From: UBA4661 sp002405405
Lineage (GTDB): Bacteria; Bacteroidota; Ignavibacteria; Kapaibacteriales; UBA4661
Assembly: GCA_036847245.1 (NCBI GenBank)
Contig: DAIUAL010000118.1
Span: 1 to 10,496 of the forward strand
Length of the DNA stretch: 10,496 bases
Reading direction: 5' to 3'
The position numbers and the translations under genes are program-made. Below are positions 1 to 7,680 of the stretch, in pieces. Within the stretch, counting starts at the first letter, position 1, and each line of letters begins with the position of its first letter. The notes under the pieces are model-generated. The model had not been told where the DNA came from. It did not search any database and saw only the letters and a program-made list of their open reading frames with translations.

Positions 1-1877
1 GGTAAAATCATATCGGGGCGTGATTCCACACCGCGACCACGTACTTCAAATCTTAGTTCAAAAGTACAGGTATTCCCTACCAATCGACCACGTATAATCA
101 CTGTGCCTTGCGTTACACCACTCGTGAGCGGTTGAAAGCGTACAAATTGATTAGCATCAACTAATGCAGGAGCAACACGAATCGGATAGGTTTGTCGCCG
201 CCCAACAAAACCTCGTGGTACAATAATCGTATCAATCAAAAAGGTTGCATTCGTAACATAATTCACTACGATATAGCTAAAAGGATTTCCTACCTGCCCG
301 ACACATTCATTGGGGAATGTAATGGGTTGGGTAAAGCGAGGATTATTCACTGAGAATGCACCAACACGAACAATCTCATATTGCACAGCTTCTAATGGGA
401 TTCGTTGTGTGAATCGGCAATCGCTCGAACGAATAGAAAGTGTATCATTAAACTGCCGTGTAGAGTCAATCGGCGGTTGAAAGACAATCCGAAGATTACG
501 CCCCTCACCCGGATTCAATACCAAAGGCATTGGTATCGGATCAGGATAAAACACTTGTACACTGCTACCGGCGAGTTGTATCGAACTGATCGTAATTGTT
601 TGTGTTGATGAGTTGTACATGGTTAGTGTCCGCTCGTGCTCACGAAAACTGGCACATCCACCTAAGAGTGGGTCAAAACGAAGAATATTATCCGAGAAGA
701 CAAGATCATTCTTCCTGCTGATTTCGATAGGAATTGATGTTACACCGCCACATCGATTACTGCTCTGTACGACCACCGATGCTGTAAAAAGACCCGCCAG
801 TGCCGAAGTAAAGCGAACCGACAATGTCGTGCTTTCTCGCGGTGCTATGATAATGGTTTGCGGTGTTTGTAATGAAAATTGTGCCGGATCGCCCACGATA
901 TATGCGAAGTACTGTTGTGGGCAGTCTGTTGTGTTACGAAGTGTTATGTTTACGACCGTCGCTGTATCGCATTGGAGTGTTTGCGCGATTGCCATAGGTT
1001 GTACTGCCAGTACTACAGGCAATATTCGATTACTTGTTTCAAGTGTTGCACCAATGAGTGGACCCGGCTGATTAAGTCCCGTAGCATCGCACAACTGGCG
1101 TTGTACATCACTTCCATTGCACCGATAATAGCCAATCAGTCCGCTTTCATTACCCTCTAAAGACTGCTCTGACTGACATGCAAGTGCCGTTATCGGTACC
1201 GCACGATTCCATAAGCGAATTTCGTCCATTTGCCCTTGTAAGGGTGTATTGATCGCCGCATCAGCATTGATACCGGAAATGCTCCCAAACTGTGTAGGTA
1301 CGCGATCATCAGCATTCAGTAATGCAGAAAAGCCAATACTTGCAGTTGTGGTTAAGCGACCATCAACAACCATACTCACGGTGCGATTTCTTCCATCAAA
1401 AATAGCAGAGCAATGATGCCACTGCGCATATAGATTGGATACACGTAACCGCACAACAACATTATCAGCAGCACCGAGCTGTTGATTTGGGTCATCAACT
1501 TCAAAGACAATATCTGCCGTCGTAGCACTGCCAATATCCTCTACATAGACACGCCACATATCATTTTGGTCGGCATTGATACCCCAACTTCCTGCAATGA
1601 ATTGCCGTTTTCCGACTTGTCGATTCACCAAGATGTGCGACTCAAAAGTAAATGCTCCTCGCACAGAGTCTAGTACGGCAGAACGCTCCACACGCCCACC
1701 GACAATACGCTCAACTTGTGCAAACTGCAACGATGACAATGTTCCTCGCAGGGTTAGCGCATTACCGACACACTGGTTATCGAGATCACAGGGTGACTGA
1801 CTATACACATCAATCCTACCCATAAGGAGCATGATCAGAAGAACAAGGATGCTATATGTCCGTAGAAATCGTTGCAT
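1..1877 (-). CDS. Secreted LamG-domain protein with ASH-like beta-sandwich modules (3' end outside the window)
   Basis: Large exported protein, probably a surface or extracellular adhesin-like protein. The frame is open from the ATG at 1877 to the window edge (625 codons plus 2 bases), so the C-terminus is missing. Residues 1-26 form a Sec signal peptide (basic MQRFLR, then a hydrophobic stretch ending near VYS-QS). Residues of about 40-235 look like a LamG/concanavalin A-like jelly roll, with QWHHCSAIFDG, a VVDGRL strand and the hallmark GQMDEIRLWNRAV. Three immunoglobulin-like modules follow (about 290-388, 391-498 and 500-615), resembling ASH / 'choice-of-anchor D' domains. Each has a cysteine near its start and another before its last strand (C303/C376, C408/C487, C525/C604), probably disulfides. 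It lies 52 bp after the DUF1501 stop and is likely its last or next operon member. There is no clear Shine-Dalgarno, but the signal peptide supports this start. A C-terminal T9SS sorting domain would be expected beyond the edge; this is inference. The ligand is unknown. Confidence 0.85.
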   Translation of the reverse strand, partial: MQRFLRTYSILVLLIMLLMGRIDVYSQSPCDLDNQCVGNALTLRGTLSSLQFAQVERIVGGRVERSAVLDSVRGAFTFESHILVNRQVGKRQFIAGSWGINADQNDMWRVYVEDIGSATTADIVFEVDDPNQQLGAADNVVVRLRVSNLYAQWHHCSAIFDGRNRTVSMVVDGRLTTTASIGFSALLNADDRVPTQFGSISGINADAAINTPLQGQMDEIRLWNRAVPITALACQSEQSLEGNESGLIGYYRCNGSDVQRQLCDATGLNQPGPLIGATLETSNRILPVVLAVQPMAIAQTLQCDTATVVNITLRNTTDCPQQYFAYIVGDPAQFSLQTPQTIIIAPRESTTLSVRFTSALAGLFTASVVVQSSNRCGGVTSIPIEISRKNDLVFSDNILRFDPLLGGCASFREHERTLTMYNSSTQTITISSIQLAGSSVQVFYPDPIPMPLVLNPGEGRNLRIVFQPPIDSTRQFNDTLSIRSSDCRFTQRIPLEAVQYEIVRVGAFSVNNPRFTQPITFPNECVGQVGNPFSYIVVNYVTNATFLIDTIIVPRGFVGRRQTYPIRVAPALVDANQFVRFQPLTSGVTQGTVIIRGRLVGNTCTFELRFEVRGRGVESRPDMIL

Positions 1878-1929
1878 GAAGATTATGCGCAGAGAAAACA
1901 ATGATCGAAGAAGAGATATCAAAAAAAAT

Positions 1930-3537
1930 TTATCGAACAACAACAAAGGGCTGAACATGTGGTGTACCATTGATAACAACACCAAGCATATACTGTCCCG
2001 ATGCAATCGCTGATGAAATAGCAATTCTTTGTACACCGGCAGAGAGCATCTGTGCACCTACCAACACTGTACCGATACCACGGAGGTCATATAAAACAAT
2101 CTCGACACGTGCAGACTCACGAAGCGCGAATTGTACCATTGCGGGTCCCGATGTTGGTTGGGGTGATATGAGTATCTCCGACATGGTCGTATCGAGTGGA
2201 GAGCGTACAGATACTGCACGCGCATTGAGCAAGGGCAGTGGATTAATCCGTGCTTGCAAAATGTCTTGCACATCAGTTGCTGAGGCTCCTAACCATGTTC
2301 GTAACATTTCTGCATAGATCCTACGATAATCGAACTCATACTTGACATCGCCGTTGGCATTCAAATCAGCAAGATTCGGGTTCTGCCCATATACACCGCC
2401 ACGAACATTATTACCAAAAACAAACTGTACCGATGCGGCTCCATGATCGGTGCCACGACTGCCATTTTCTTCAGGTCGGCGACCAAATTCAGAAATCGTC
2501 ATGCCCACCACCCGATCAGCAAATCGTTGCTGTATGGCATCTTTCATAAACTGTGTAATACCCATACTCAAATCACGGAGTAATCGTGGATGTAACCCTG
2601 AAAACTGTCCTTGCGATAGCCGTGCTTGTTGTGAAATATGCGTATCAAAACCACCCATGTACACCATATAGACTTTTGTCTGCAAGCCACCGGAAATAAG
2701 TCGAGCTACCAAGCGCAGTTGTTGTGCAAAGCCATCAGCATAGTTATCGACCGTATTACGACCACGATCAAAAGCATCTTTCACTTGTTGAGAATAGCGA
2801 TCTGATTTCACTGCTAGGGCTTTGATGTAGTCAAATTCTTGTGCAAAAGTTGATCCATCATTCGGCGATACATCGTCCGAATTGATCCCGCGTCCGAGCT
2901 GAAAAAATGTTGCAGGATCATCGAGAGCAATACCCATATCGCCGCGATCACTCCGAAACATCATCGATAGTGTTCCACCAATTTGCACACAGAGTGGATA
3001 ATCAGGAATCGTATTGGGGTCATTGCCTGAGACAGTGCGGGCAAAATTTCTACCAAGCCACCCACTTGTAAGCCGATCATCTGGATTCGATGAATTAAAA
3101 CCGCTCAACCAAATATCCGTTGATCGAAAGTGCGAAAGATTCGGATTTTCATAACCGACATTTTGAATGATCGCCAATCGTCCTTGTTCCATCAACCCCT
3201 GTAACCCACGATCAGGAATACTTGTATCGGCGAGTGCAGGGTGCATAAAAGTATTGGAGGTTAAAACACGCACGGCTTCATTTTGGTTGATAGCAAGATT
3301 CGGACGTAAACGATAATAGTTGCTATCCTGTACGGGTATAATCGTATTCAAACCATCATTTCCACCAAAAAGCTGGACAACAATAAGAATGTTATCACCA
3401 CCGGTTTGTTGTATTTCACGACCAAGTTTGTCGGTCGGCGAAGAAGCATATAATGGCATACCGGGAACCAATTGCGGTAAAGCAACACCTGCGGTTGCAA
3501 TGCCTGTACGGCGAAGAAAATCTCTGCGTTTCATCAT
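1930..3537 (-). CDS. DUF1501 family protein with Tat signal and T9SS-like C-terminal sorting domain
   Basis: Exported protein of 535 residues in the DUF1501 family, which belongs to the alkaline phosphatase/sulfatase-like superfamily; no reaction is established. The N-terminus has a twin-arginine motif (KRRDFLRR, R4-R5), a weakly hydrophobic TGIATAGVALPQLVPG stretch and a likely cleavage near LYA-SSP, so Tat export is expected. Family landmarks are FGGNDGLNTIIP (57-68), YENPNLSHFRSTDIWLSG (129-146), GGFDTH (295-300), SEFGRRPEENGS (349-360) and GTDHG (362-366), the last two being probable metal-site regions by family analogy. Residues of about 455-535 form a separate beta-rich domain with ISPQPTSG, VEIVLYDLRG, GQYMLGVV and a terminal FVVVR. 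This matches the layout of T9SS type A sorting domains and suggests secretion across the outer membrane. The gene starts ATG-ATG without a visible Shine-Dalgarno, 70 bp after the DUF1800 gene, its usual partner. The DUF1501 call is strong; the T9SS call is good but needs a profile search. Confidence 0.93.
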   Translation of the reverse strand: MMKRRDFLRRTGIATAGVALPQLVPGMPLYASSPTDKLGREIQQTGGDNILIVVQLFGGNDGLNTIIPVQDSNYYRLRPNLAINQNEAVRVLTSNTFMHPALADTSIPDRGLQGLMEQGRLAIIQNVGYENPNLSHFRSTDIWLSGFNSSNPDDRLTSGWLGRNFARTVSGNDPNTIPDYPLCVQIGGTLSMMFRSDRGDMGIALDDPATFFQLGRGINSDDVSPNDGSTFAQEFDYIKALAVKSDRYSQQVKDAFDRGRNTVDNYADGFAQQLRLVARLISGGLQTKVYMVYMGGFDTHISQQARLSQGQFSGLHPRLLRDLSMGITQFMKDAIQQRFADRVVGMTISEFGRRPEENGSRGTDHGAASVQFVFGNNVRGGVYGQNPNLADLNANGDVKYEFDYRRIYAEMLRTWLGASATDVQDILQARINPLPLLNARAVSVRSPLDTTMSEILISPQPTSGPAMVQFALRESARVEIVLYDLRGIGTVLVGAQMLSAGVQRIAISSAIASGQYMLGVVINGTPHVQPFVVVR

Positions 3538-3607
3538 GATACTAAAGGAATAGTCGAAGAAGGAAAAAGAGCACTAACAAAAAATAAACCGTTCGCGATA
3601 AGCAGTG

Positions 3608-5215
3608 TTAGCACAGGTGCATGTCCGGTGCGCGAAGTATCAACAAAAGAAGTGCTTTGATACGAGGTCCTGCGGCATTAGCATCAAGACTGATCGTCGG
3701 CCATTCATAGTCAAATGTTCCCTGCAGTAATGCTGCAACATATCGCTGATGGCGTGTCGCAGCGATAGGGCGAGGCAAAAGGTGCTGTTCGATAGCTGTT
3801 ACCAACTGATCAGCATTACGAAATACAGGAAATTGTTGTGCAAATGCCAATGCTTGTTGATTACTCATTGCATTGACTAATCCTTGCGCATATTGCAAGC
3901 GGAGTGGATATGTTTTGGTACTGATCCATTCTCGATAGCCGGGCCAGCCGGCTACATTTGGTGGCTCGATAAGATCTTGCTCAAACGAACGCATTGCACC
4001 TGCCGTTGCACTACTGCGGAGATTCAATTGGCGAGCAAGTCCCAGCACAAACTCAGCAGGTGTCTTGATTTGAACACCGATATTAGCTGTATCAAAGAAA
4101 TGAGCACTCTTTAACATAGCCGCCAGCACGGGGCGTATTTGCCAATTCGACTGACGAAAAAGCGCGGAAAGCTGACCGATGAACTGTTGGTCTTGCACAT
4201 TTGGATTGGAATACACAAAAAAGCGATACAGTTTTTCAGCGATAAATTTTCCAACGGCAGAACTTCGTTGCTCGAAGATAATATCAATCAAACGGCGAAC
4301 TTCTTCTCTACGCACTAATGCTTCCGTATTGGATTGCTGATCGCGAGCAGGAATCGTTACACCAAGAATCGTTTTTGATCGCACATCGTGCTGACTTGGT
4401 ACAAAGTATGGCTGGTAGATGCCATTGGGCGCAGGTGCATCGCTAAACATGCCTACCTTCCAGCCCGTCAGTACACGAGCGGCTTCTTTGACGTCCTCTT
4501 CGGTATATGCGCCGATGCCGGTGGTGAAGAGTTCCATCAACTCACGAGCATAGTTTTCATTGGGTCGTCCTGCAACATTCAAATTGCCGCCGAGATAATT
4601 CAACATGGCACCATCGACCGTGATATCCTCGACTAATTGGCGCATATCACCTAACCGATCTTTACGAAGAATGGCATTCTGCAAATACAACATTTGTGGT
4701 GGGTTATAGACATCATCAAACGCAAATTCGGATGTAAAATGTCCGCTCCAAAAGAGTGTAAGTTTTTCAATAGCCGGGCTTGTTTCATTCGCCATAAGAC
4801 TCACCCACCATGCCTGCAACTGTGCAAACTGCGAGCGCCATGTACCACGAATAGCATCACCTGTTTGGCGATCAGCATTCTCAGGGTTTTCGTATCCCTG
4901 TGTTATCCATGCTCCCGGAGCAGATGGTGCTGGCTCTGTGCCGGTACCCAGTAATTGTTCAACAGCCTGATCAGCAGTACGCCCAACCAAAGCACTTGCC
5001 TGAGCATATGTTGGTGCAAAAGAAATTCTCCGAAGCAAATGCAAAGCTCGTTGCATATCGAGGGGCTGTGTGTATGGCTCAAGACCCGCTGTTATCGTTT
5101 CTTTACGCACTGCCCCGGAAGATGCAACCATCCCGGTATTGCCATCATCGTGCACTGTTCTCTGTGTTGTAAAGAACTGTAGTGCTTCTCGTCGAGTATA
5201 GTATTGTTCTGCCAT
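3608..5215 (-). CDS. DUF1800 family protein
   Basis: Member of the DUF1800 family, 535 residues from the chosen start; its biochemical role is unknown. Landmarks in order are HLLRRISFAPT (59-69), EKLTLFWSGHFTSEF (150-164), the diagnostic block NENYARELMELFTTGIG (219-235) running into EEDVKEAARVLTGW (239-252), and EPPNVAGWPGYREW (417-430). It ends in LLLLILRAPDMHLC. The ATG at 5215 is preceded by GAGG with a 6-nt spacer, the clearest ribosome binding site among the five genes; an upstream in-frame TTG at 5251 has no such support. There is no signal peptide: the N-terminal YTRREALQFF looks like a twin-arginine motif but no hydrophobic region follows. Many DUF1800 proteins of this phylum also seem to lack a signal, so it may act in the cytoplasm or periplasm-facing by an unknown route. 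It sits between the OmpA-like gene (83-bp gap) and its common partner DUF1501 (70-bp gap), as in DUF1800-DUF1501 pairs elsewhere. Confidence 0.93.
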   Translation of the reverse strand: MAEQYYTRREALQFFTTQRTVHDDGNTGMVASSGAVRKETITAGLEPYTQPLDMQRALHLLRRISFAPTYAQASALVGRTADQAVEQLLGTGTEPAPSAPGAWITQGYENPENADRQTGDAIRGTWRSQFAQLQAWWVSLMANETSPAIEKLTLFWSGHFTSEFAFDDVYNPPQMLYLQNAILRKDRLGDMRQLVEDITVDGAMLNYLGGNLNVAGRPNENYARELMELFTTGIGAYTEEDVKEAARVLTGWKVGMFSDAPAPNGIYQPYFVPSQHDVRSKTILGVTIPARDQQSNTEALVRREEVRRLIDIIFEQRSSAVGKFIAEKLYRFFVYSNPNVQDQQFIGQLSALFRQSNWQIRPVLAAMLKSAHFFDTANIGVQIKTPAEFVLGLARQLNLRSSATAGAMRSFEQDLIEPPNVAGWPGYREWISTKTYPLRLQYAQGLVNAMSNQQALAFAQQFPVFRNADQLVTAIEQHLLPRPIAATRHQRYVAALLQGTFDYEWPTISLDANAAGPRIKALLLLILRAPDMHLC

Positions 5216-5221
5216 GCTAAA

Positions 5222-5225
5222 CCTC
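5222..5225 (-). promoter_or_regulatory. Ribosome binding site of the DUF1800 gene
   Basis: On the minus strand GAGG lies 6 nt before the ATG at 5215. It decides the start of the DUF1800 gene in favour of the ATG over the upstream TTG at 5251, and it is the only clear Shine-Dalgarno in the window. Confidence 0.6.
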
Positions 5226-5298
5226 GTACAAACAGTGAAAAGAGGAATCAAATCAAAGAATTATTCATGTGTTATGTGTAGTAGAACATTGCATCATA

Positions 5299-7326
5299 TC
5301 AGGGTCGAATCGGTGTTTTAACAATAATTGAAACCGTTCGACAGTAAAACCGTCCTTCGGGAACTTCATTGGAGAAGAGCAAGGATGATTCACCTAATCC
5401 TTTACAAGAAAGAATGGTTGCTTGTGGTTGTAATGCCAATAAGTATTTTTTAACGGCATCGGCACGCGCCTGCGACAATTGCATATTGTACTGCTCTTCA
5501 CCGACACGGTCTGTAGTACCCGTAATCACTGACTCCGATGTTGGTTGGAGTGCCTCACGGACGAAAGACTGCATCATTGTTTTATTGGCGGATGAAATAT
5601 CGGCTTTGTCGAAATCGAAGACAATTAAACTCAAGCGACTGATTTCGATATTATCGGCAATAACATGAAAGGGCTGACGGACTGTTTGTTCGAGTATGCC
5701 ACCCGATTGGGTTTGCATGCGAACAGCAATGGTCAATGAATCATCTTTAGCGATAAGGGAACTAATTTTTTTGAATGGTAAAGAATCCAAAGCAATCTTA
5801 TACGACGACGGTAATTGTCCTTTACCACTCCATGCTTTGAGCAGTGTCTGCCGATACATAACAGATAATGTCCATGCCGCACTAGTGTCATTACTTTGCA
5901 TACTGACCATACTACTTTTTTCGTCGAAGACATATTCCCAAAAACGTGAATGCACCACCGGCGCAAGAATATCAGGATGAGAAGCAACAATTTCAACACG
6001 ACGATTTTCCTCCACACCTTCCGGAATACGTTCAGATGAAGCAACGGTGGGCATTGCCTGCACAGTTGTTACAATCCGCTGGCGTGGTATGTTGCCGATA
6101 GAACTCAACATTGCGGTCACAACATCAGCTCGTTGGCGAGCAAGCATAAGACGTTCGGCTTCTGTAGGTGCTTCTTTAGAATCCGATGTTCCGATAATCG
6201 TAAGCACTGCCGCAGGATTACGGAGAAGTCGTTGTGCAATAATCGGCAACAACGAATAGTAGATATCGAGGGTTTCTTTGGAAAGTTCTTTTTCTGTAAA
6301 AGTGGGCGCATAGCTCTGTGTACGATACACGGAACGTAATATTGTCGAAGCACTATCAAAAAAGATATAGGGTAACAACGGATAGGTTTGTGTAACAACG
6401 GTTTGGCGGAGTACCAGTGGCGGTTGGGCTTGTAGCGAAAGTACAGGACGATGCACAATCGTAGCAGTCGTTGGTATTTCTTGTTTCACAGGCAATACAC
6501 GCGGCTCTTCCTGCTTGATGACGGAGTCACGATCATGATAGCGAATACCGAACAATAGGCGCACAGACTCCGTCTGCCAATTGCGTATCGGATCAATTGT
6601 CGTGAAATGACGTTGATAGCTAATTTCAGGATAGACATCAACCGATGAGGACAAAGGAATGTGGACGCCCAAACCTGCATTTGCACCCCATACAGCTTCC
6701 AGTCCTGACAATTCACCTATTGCAGTTATGCGTTCGGTCGAATTATTATCAAAACGAACGAAATCAGGCGATACAATCCGTTCGCGTTGTGTTACGGTTG
6801 CTCCAAAGATTGGCAGGGTAACATTACCTGCCATACGAACATAGAATGGCAACGAAGGAATCGGAAAAAGTTGCACGCCCACATCAACAACCAAAGAACG
6901 AATATCAGGACGATACTCAAACTCCCGCGTAAATGGTACATATTGCTGATTGCGTGCATCGAAGACTTCCGTACAACAAGATTGAGCCGTAAAAGAGCCG
7001 ATCATCCGTTGGTAAAGCAAACGAGCAGATATATCGGCAAAGCTCAGCATAGGCATATCGTATGTTAGCCCTACTAAATAGCTTGCGAGAGGACGCGCCG
7101 GCATATAGATGCCACAAGTATCAATATCCGACACAGGAAATGCTCCTGAATGCCTAAAATATTGCCCTCCGGCAATAAGACCGAATGATCCTGAACGCTG
7201 TAATGAATCCGGTTTTCGGGCAATGGCGACTGTTACCACGCTTACCAATAGGACAGCCAAGGACACTCCACCGCACATGATGGTGTGCCTTGCATGTTTT
7301 ATTTGCATCATGATATCACAAAACAT
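5299..7326 (-). CDS. Outer-membrane protein with tandem C-terminal OmpA domains
   Basis: Envelope protein of 675 residues likely to tie the outer membrane to peptidoglycan. A Sec signal (VSLAVLLVSVVTVAIA, about residues 21-36) precedes a region of about 45-265 with alternating hydrophobic/polar strands and a closing LLFGIRY strand, resembling a small beta-barrel. A Pro/Gln-rich linker (265-315) leads to a first OmpA-like domain (about 318-448: YIFFDSAST, IGTSDSK, ENRRVEIV). A beta-rich spacer follows (449-562, WTLSVMYRQTLLKAWSGKG), then a second OmpA domain (563-671: VFDFDKADI, GTTDRVGEEQYN, QLSQARADAV). In domain 2, D606 and R621 have the 15-residue spacing of the peptidoglycan-binding Asp/Arg pair of E. 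coli OmpA (D271/R286). Domain 1 has D382 and R398, spaced by 16. An internal start at 7311 (MMQIKHARH) would give a cleaner signal peptide; no Shine-Dalgarno decides between them. It is the first gene of the minus-strand block, 83 bp before DUF1800, and is transcribed away from uvrA. Confidence 0.9.
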   Translation of the reverse strand: MFCDIMMQIKHARHTIMCGGVSLAVLLVSVVTVAIARKPDSLQRSGSFGLIAGGQYFRHSGAFPVSDIDTCGIYMPARPLASYLVGLTYDMPMLSFADISARLLYQRMIGSFTAQSCCTEVFDARNQQYVPFTREFEYRPDIRSLVVDVGVQLFPIPSLPFYVRMAGNVTLPIFGATVTQRERIVSPDFVRFDNNSTERITAIGELSGLEAVWGANAGLGVHIPLSSSVDVYPEISYQRHFTTIDPIRNWQTESVRLLFGIRYHDRDSVIKQEEPRVLPVKQEIPTTATIVHRPVLSLQAQPPLVLRQTVVTQTYPLLPYIFFDSASTILRSVYRTQSYAPTFTEKELSKETLDIYYSLLPIIAQRLLRNPAAVLTIIGTSDSKEAPTEAERLMLARQRADVVTAMLSSIGNIPRQRIVTTVQAMPTVASSERIPEGVEENRRVEIVASHPDILAPVVHSRFWEYVFDEKSSMVSMQSNDTSAAWTLSVMYRQTLLKAWSGKGQLPSSYKIALDSLPFKKISSLIAKDDSLTIAVRMQTQSGGILEQTVRQPFHVIADNIEISRLSLIVFDFDKADISSANKTMMQSFVREALQPTSESVITGTTDRVGEEQYNMQLSQARADAVKKYLLALQPQATILSCKGLGESSLLFSNEVPEGRFYCRTVSIIVKTPIRP

Positions 7327-7428
7327 GAGTATTCAATCCATTGAAAATATATGCGTGTGAACAGTCTCTACAGTAACAACACAATAATGTGCTGTATGTT
7401 TCAATATGGTCATAAAATTATTCCTCTA

Positions 7429-7440
7429 CACCATATGGTG
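7429..7440. repeat. Perfect 12-bp palindrome CACCATATGGTG
   Basis: The sequence equals its own reverse complement over 12 bp. It lies 103 bp upstream of the OmpA-like start, within reach of a leftward promoter, and contains a CCATATGG core similar to the nearby CAATATGG at 7402-7409. It may be a protein-binding site, but a short palindrome of this length can occur by chance. Confidence 0.35.
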
Positions 7441-7455
7441 CTACTTTGCTATGCG

Positions 7456-7481
7456 AATATGCTTAGCAACCATTGCATATT
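7456..7481. repeat. Inverted repeat AATATGC / GCATATT
   Basis: Seven-base arms at 7456-7462 and 7475-7481 are separated by 12 nt. The stem is AT-rich and weak as RNA, so a DNA operator is as likely as a hairpin. The arm sequence recurs at 7551-7557. Confidence 0.3.
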
Positions 7482-7629
7482 GAAAAAGTGCGATGACAAT
7501 GGTGATTATGCATGATGATAGACAATCTATATTGTTTTGAATCTGTGTGGCATATTGTACCAATTTGGCGATGTGCTGAAAGGTCAAAATAGAAAAGATT
7601 CAACATTTCTTCTGCTTTTTTCCGAGCAA

Positions 7630-7680
7630 ACACGGCATGGTTCGTATCTTTGAGATTCGCGTATATGTGCATTGCCGTGT
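7630..7680. repeat. Long-loop inverted repeat ACACGGCA / TGCCGTGT
   Basis: Perfect 8-bp arms at 7630-7637 and 7673-7680 enclose 35 nt. Inside them is a smaller hairpin (ATCT-TTG-AGAT at 7646-7656, with CG pairs outside a T/T mismatch). The right arm touches the 17-bp palindrome that starts at 7680. The repeat may form a branched structure or mark binding sites upstream of uvrA; if the uvrA transcript starts near 7729 it would not be transcribed from that promoter. Confidence 0.35.

Noticed and set aside
613..1071. 152-codon plus-strand open frame opposite the LamG gene
   Set aside because: The minus strand encodes coherent ASH-like modules with regular cysteines; the plus frame lacks domains and a ribosome site.
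1921..1928. Run of eight T on the minus strand just after the DUF1501 stop, as a terminator
   Set aside because: No GC-rich hairpin precedes it, so an intrinsic terminator cannot be supported.
2349..2385. EF-hand-like DLNANGD in the DUF1501 protein
   Set aside because: This stretch (residues 391-397) matches the family's usual conserved segment after the GGVYG motif and lacks a full EF-hand or dockerin repeat.
5222..5245. CCTC/GAGG pairing in the DUF1800 leader that could hide the ribosome site
   Set aside because: Only four base pairs can form over a 16-nt loop; too weak to call regulation.
5216..5251. TTG start extending the DUF1800 protein by 12 residues
   Set aside because: The added residues match nothing in the family and have no ribosome site, while the ATG at 5215 has GAGG at a 6-nt spacing.
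7258..7308. Cysteine in the OmpA-like leader (TIMCGG) as a lipoprotein lipobox
   Set aside because: The hydrophobic region follows the cysteine instead of preceding it, so this is a Sec signal and not a lipobox.
7463..7672. Small minus-strand open frame in the intergenic region (69 codons)
   Set aside because: It has no recognisable domain, no ribosome site, a low-complexity His/Cys-rich end, and it overlaps the inverted repeats before uvrA.
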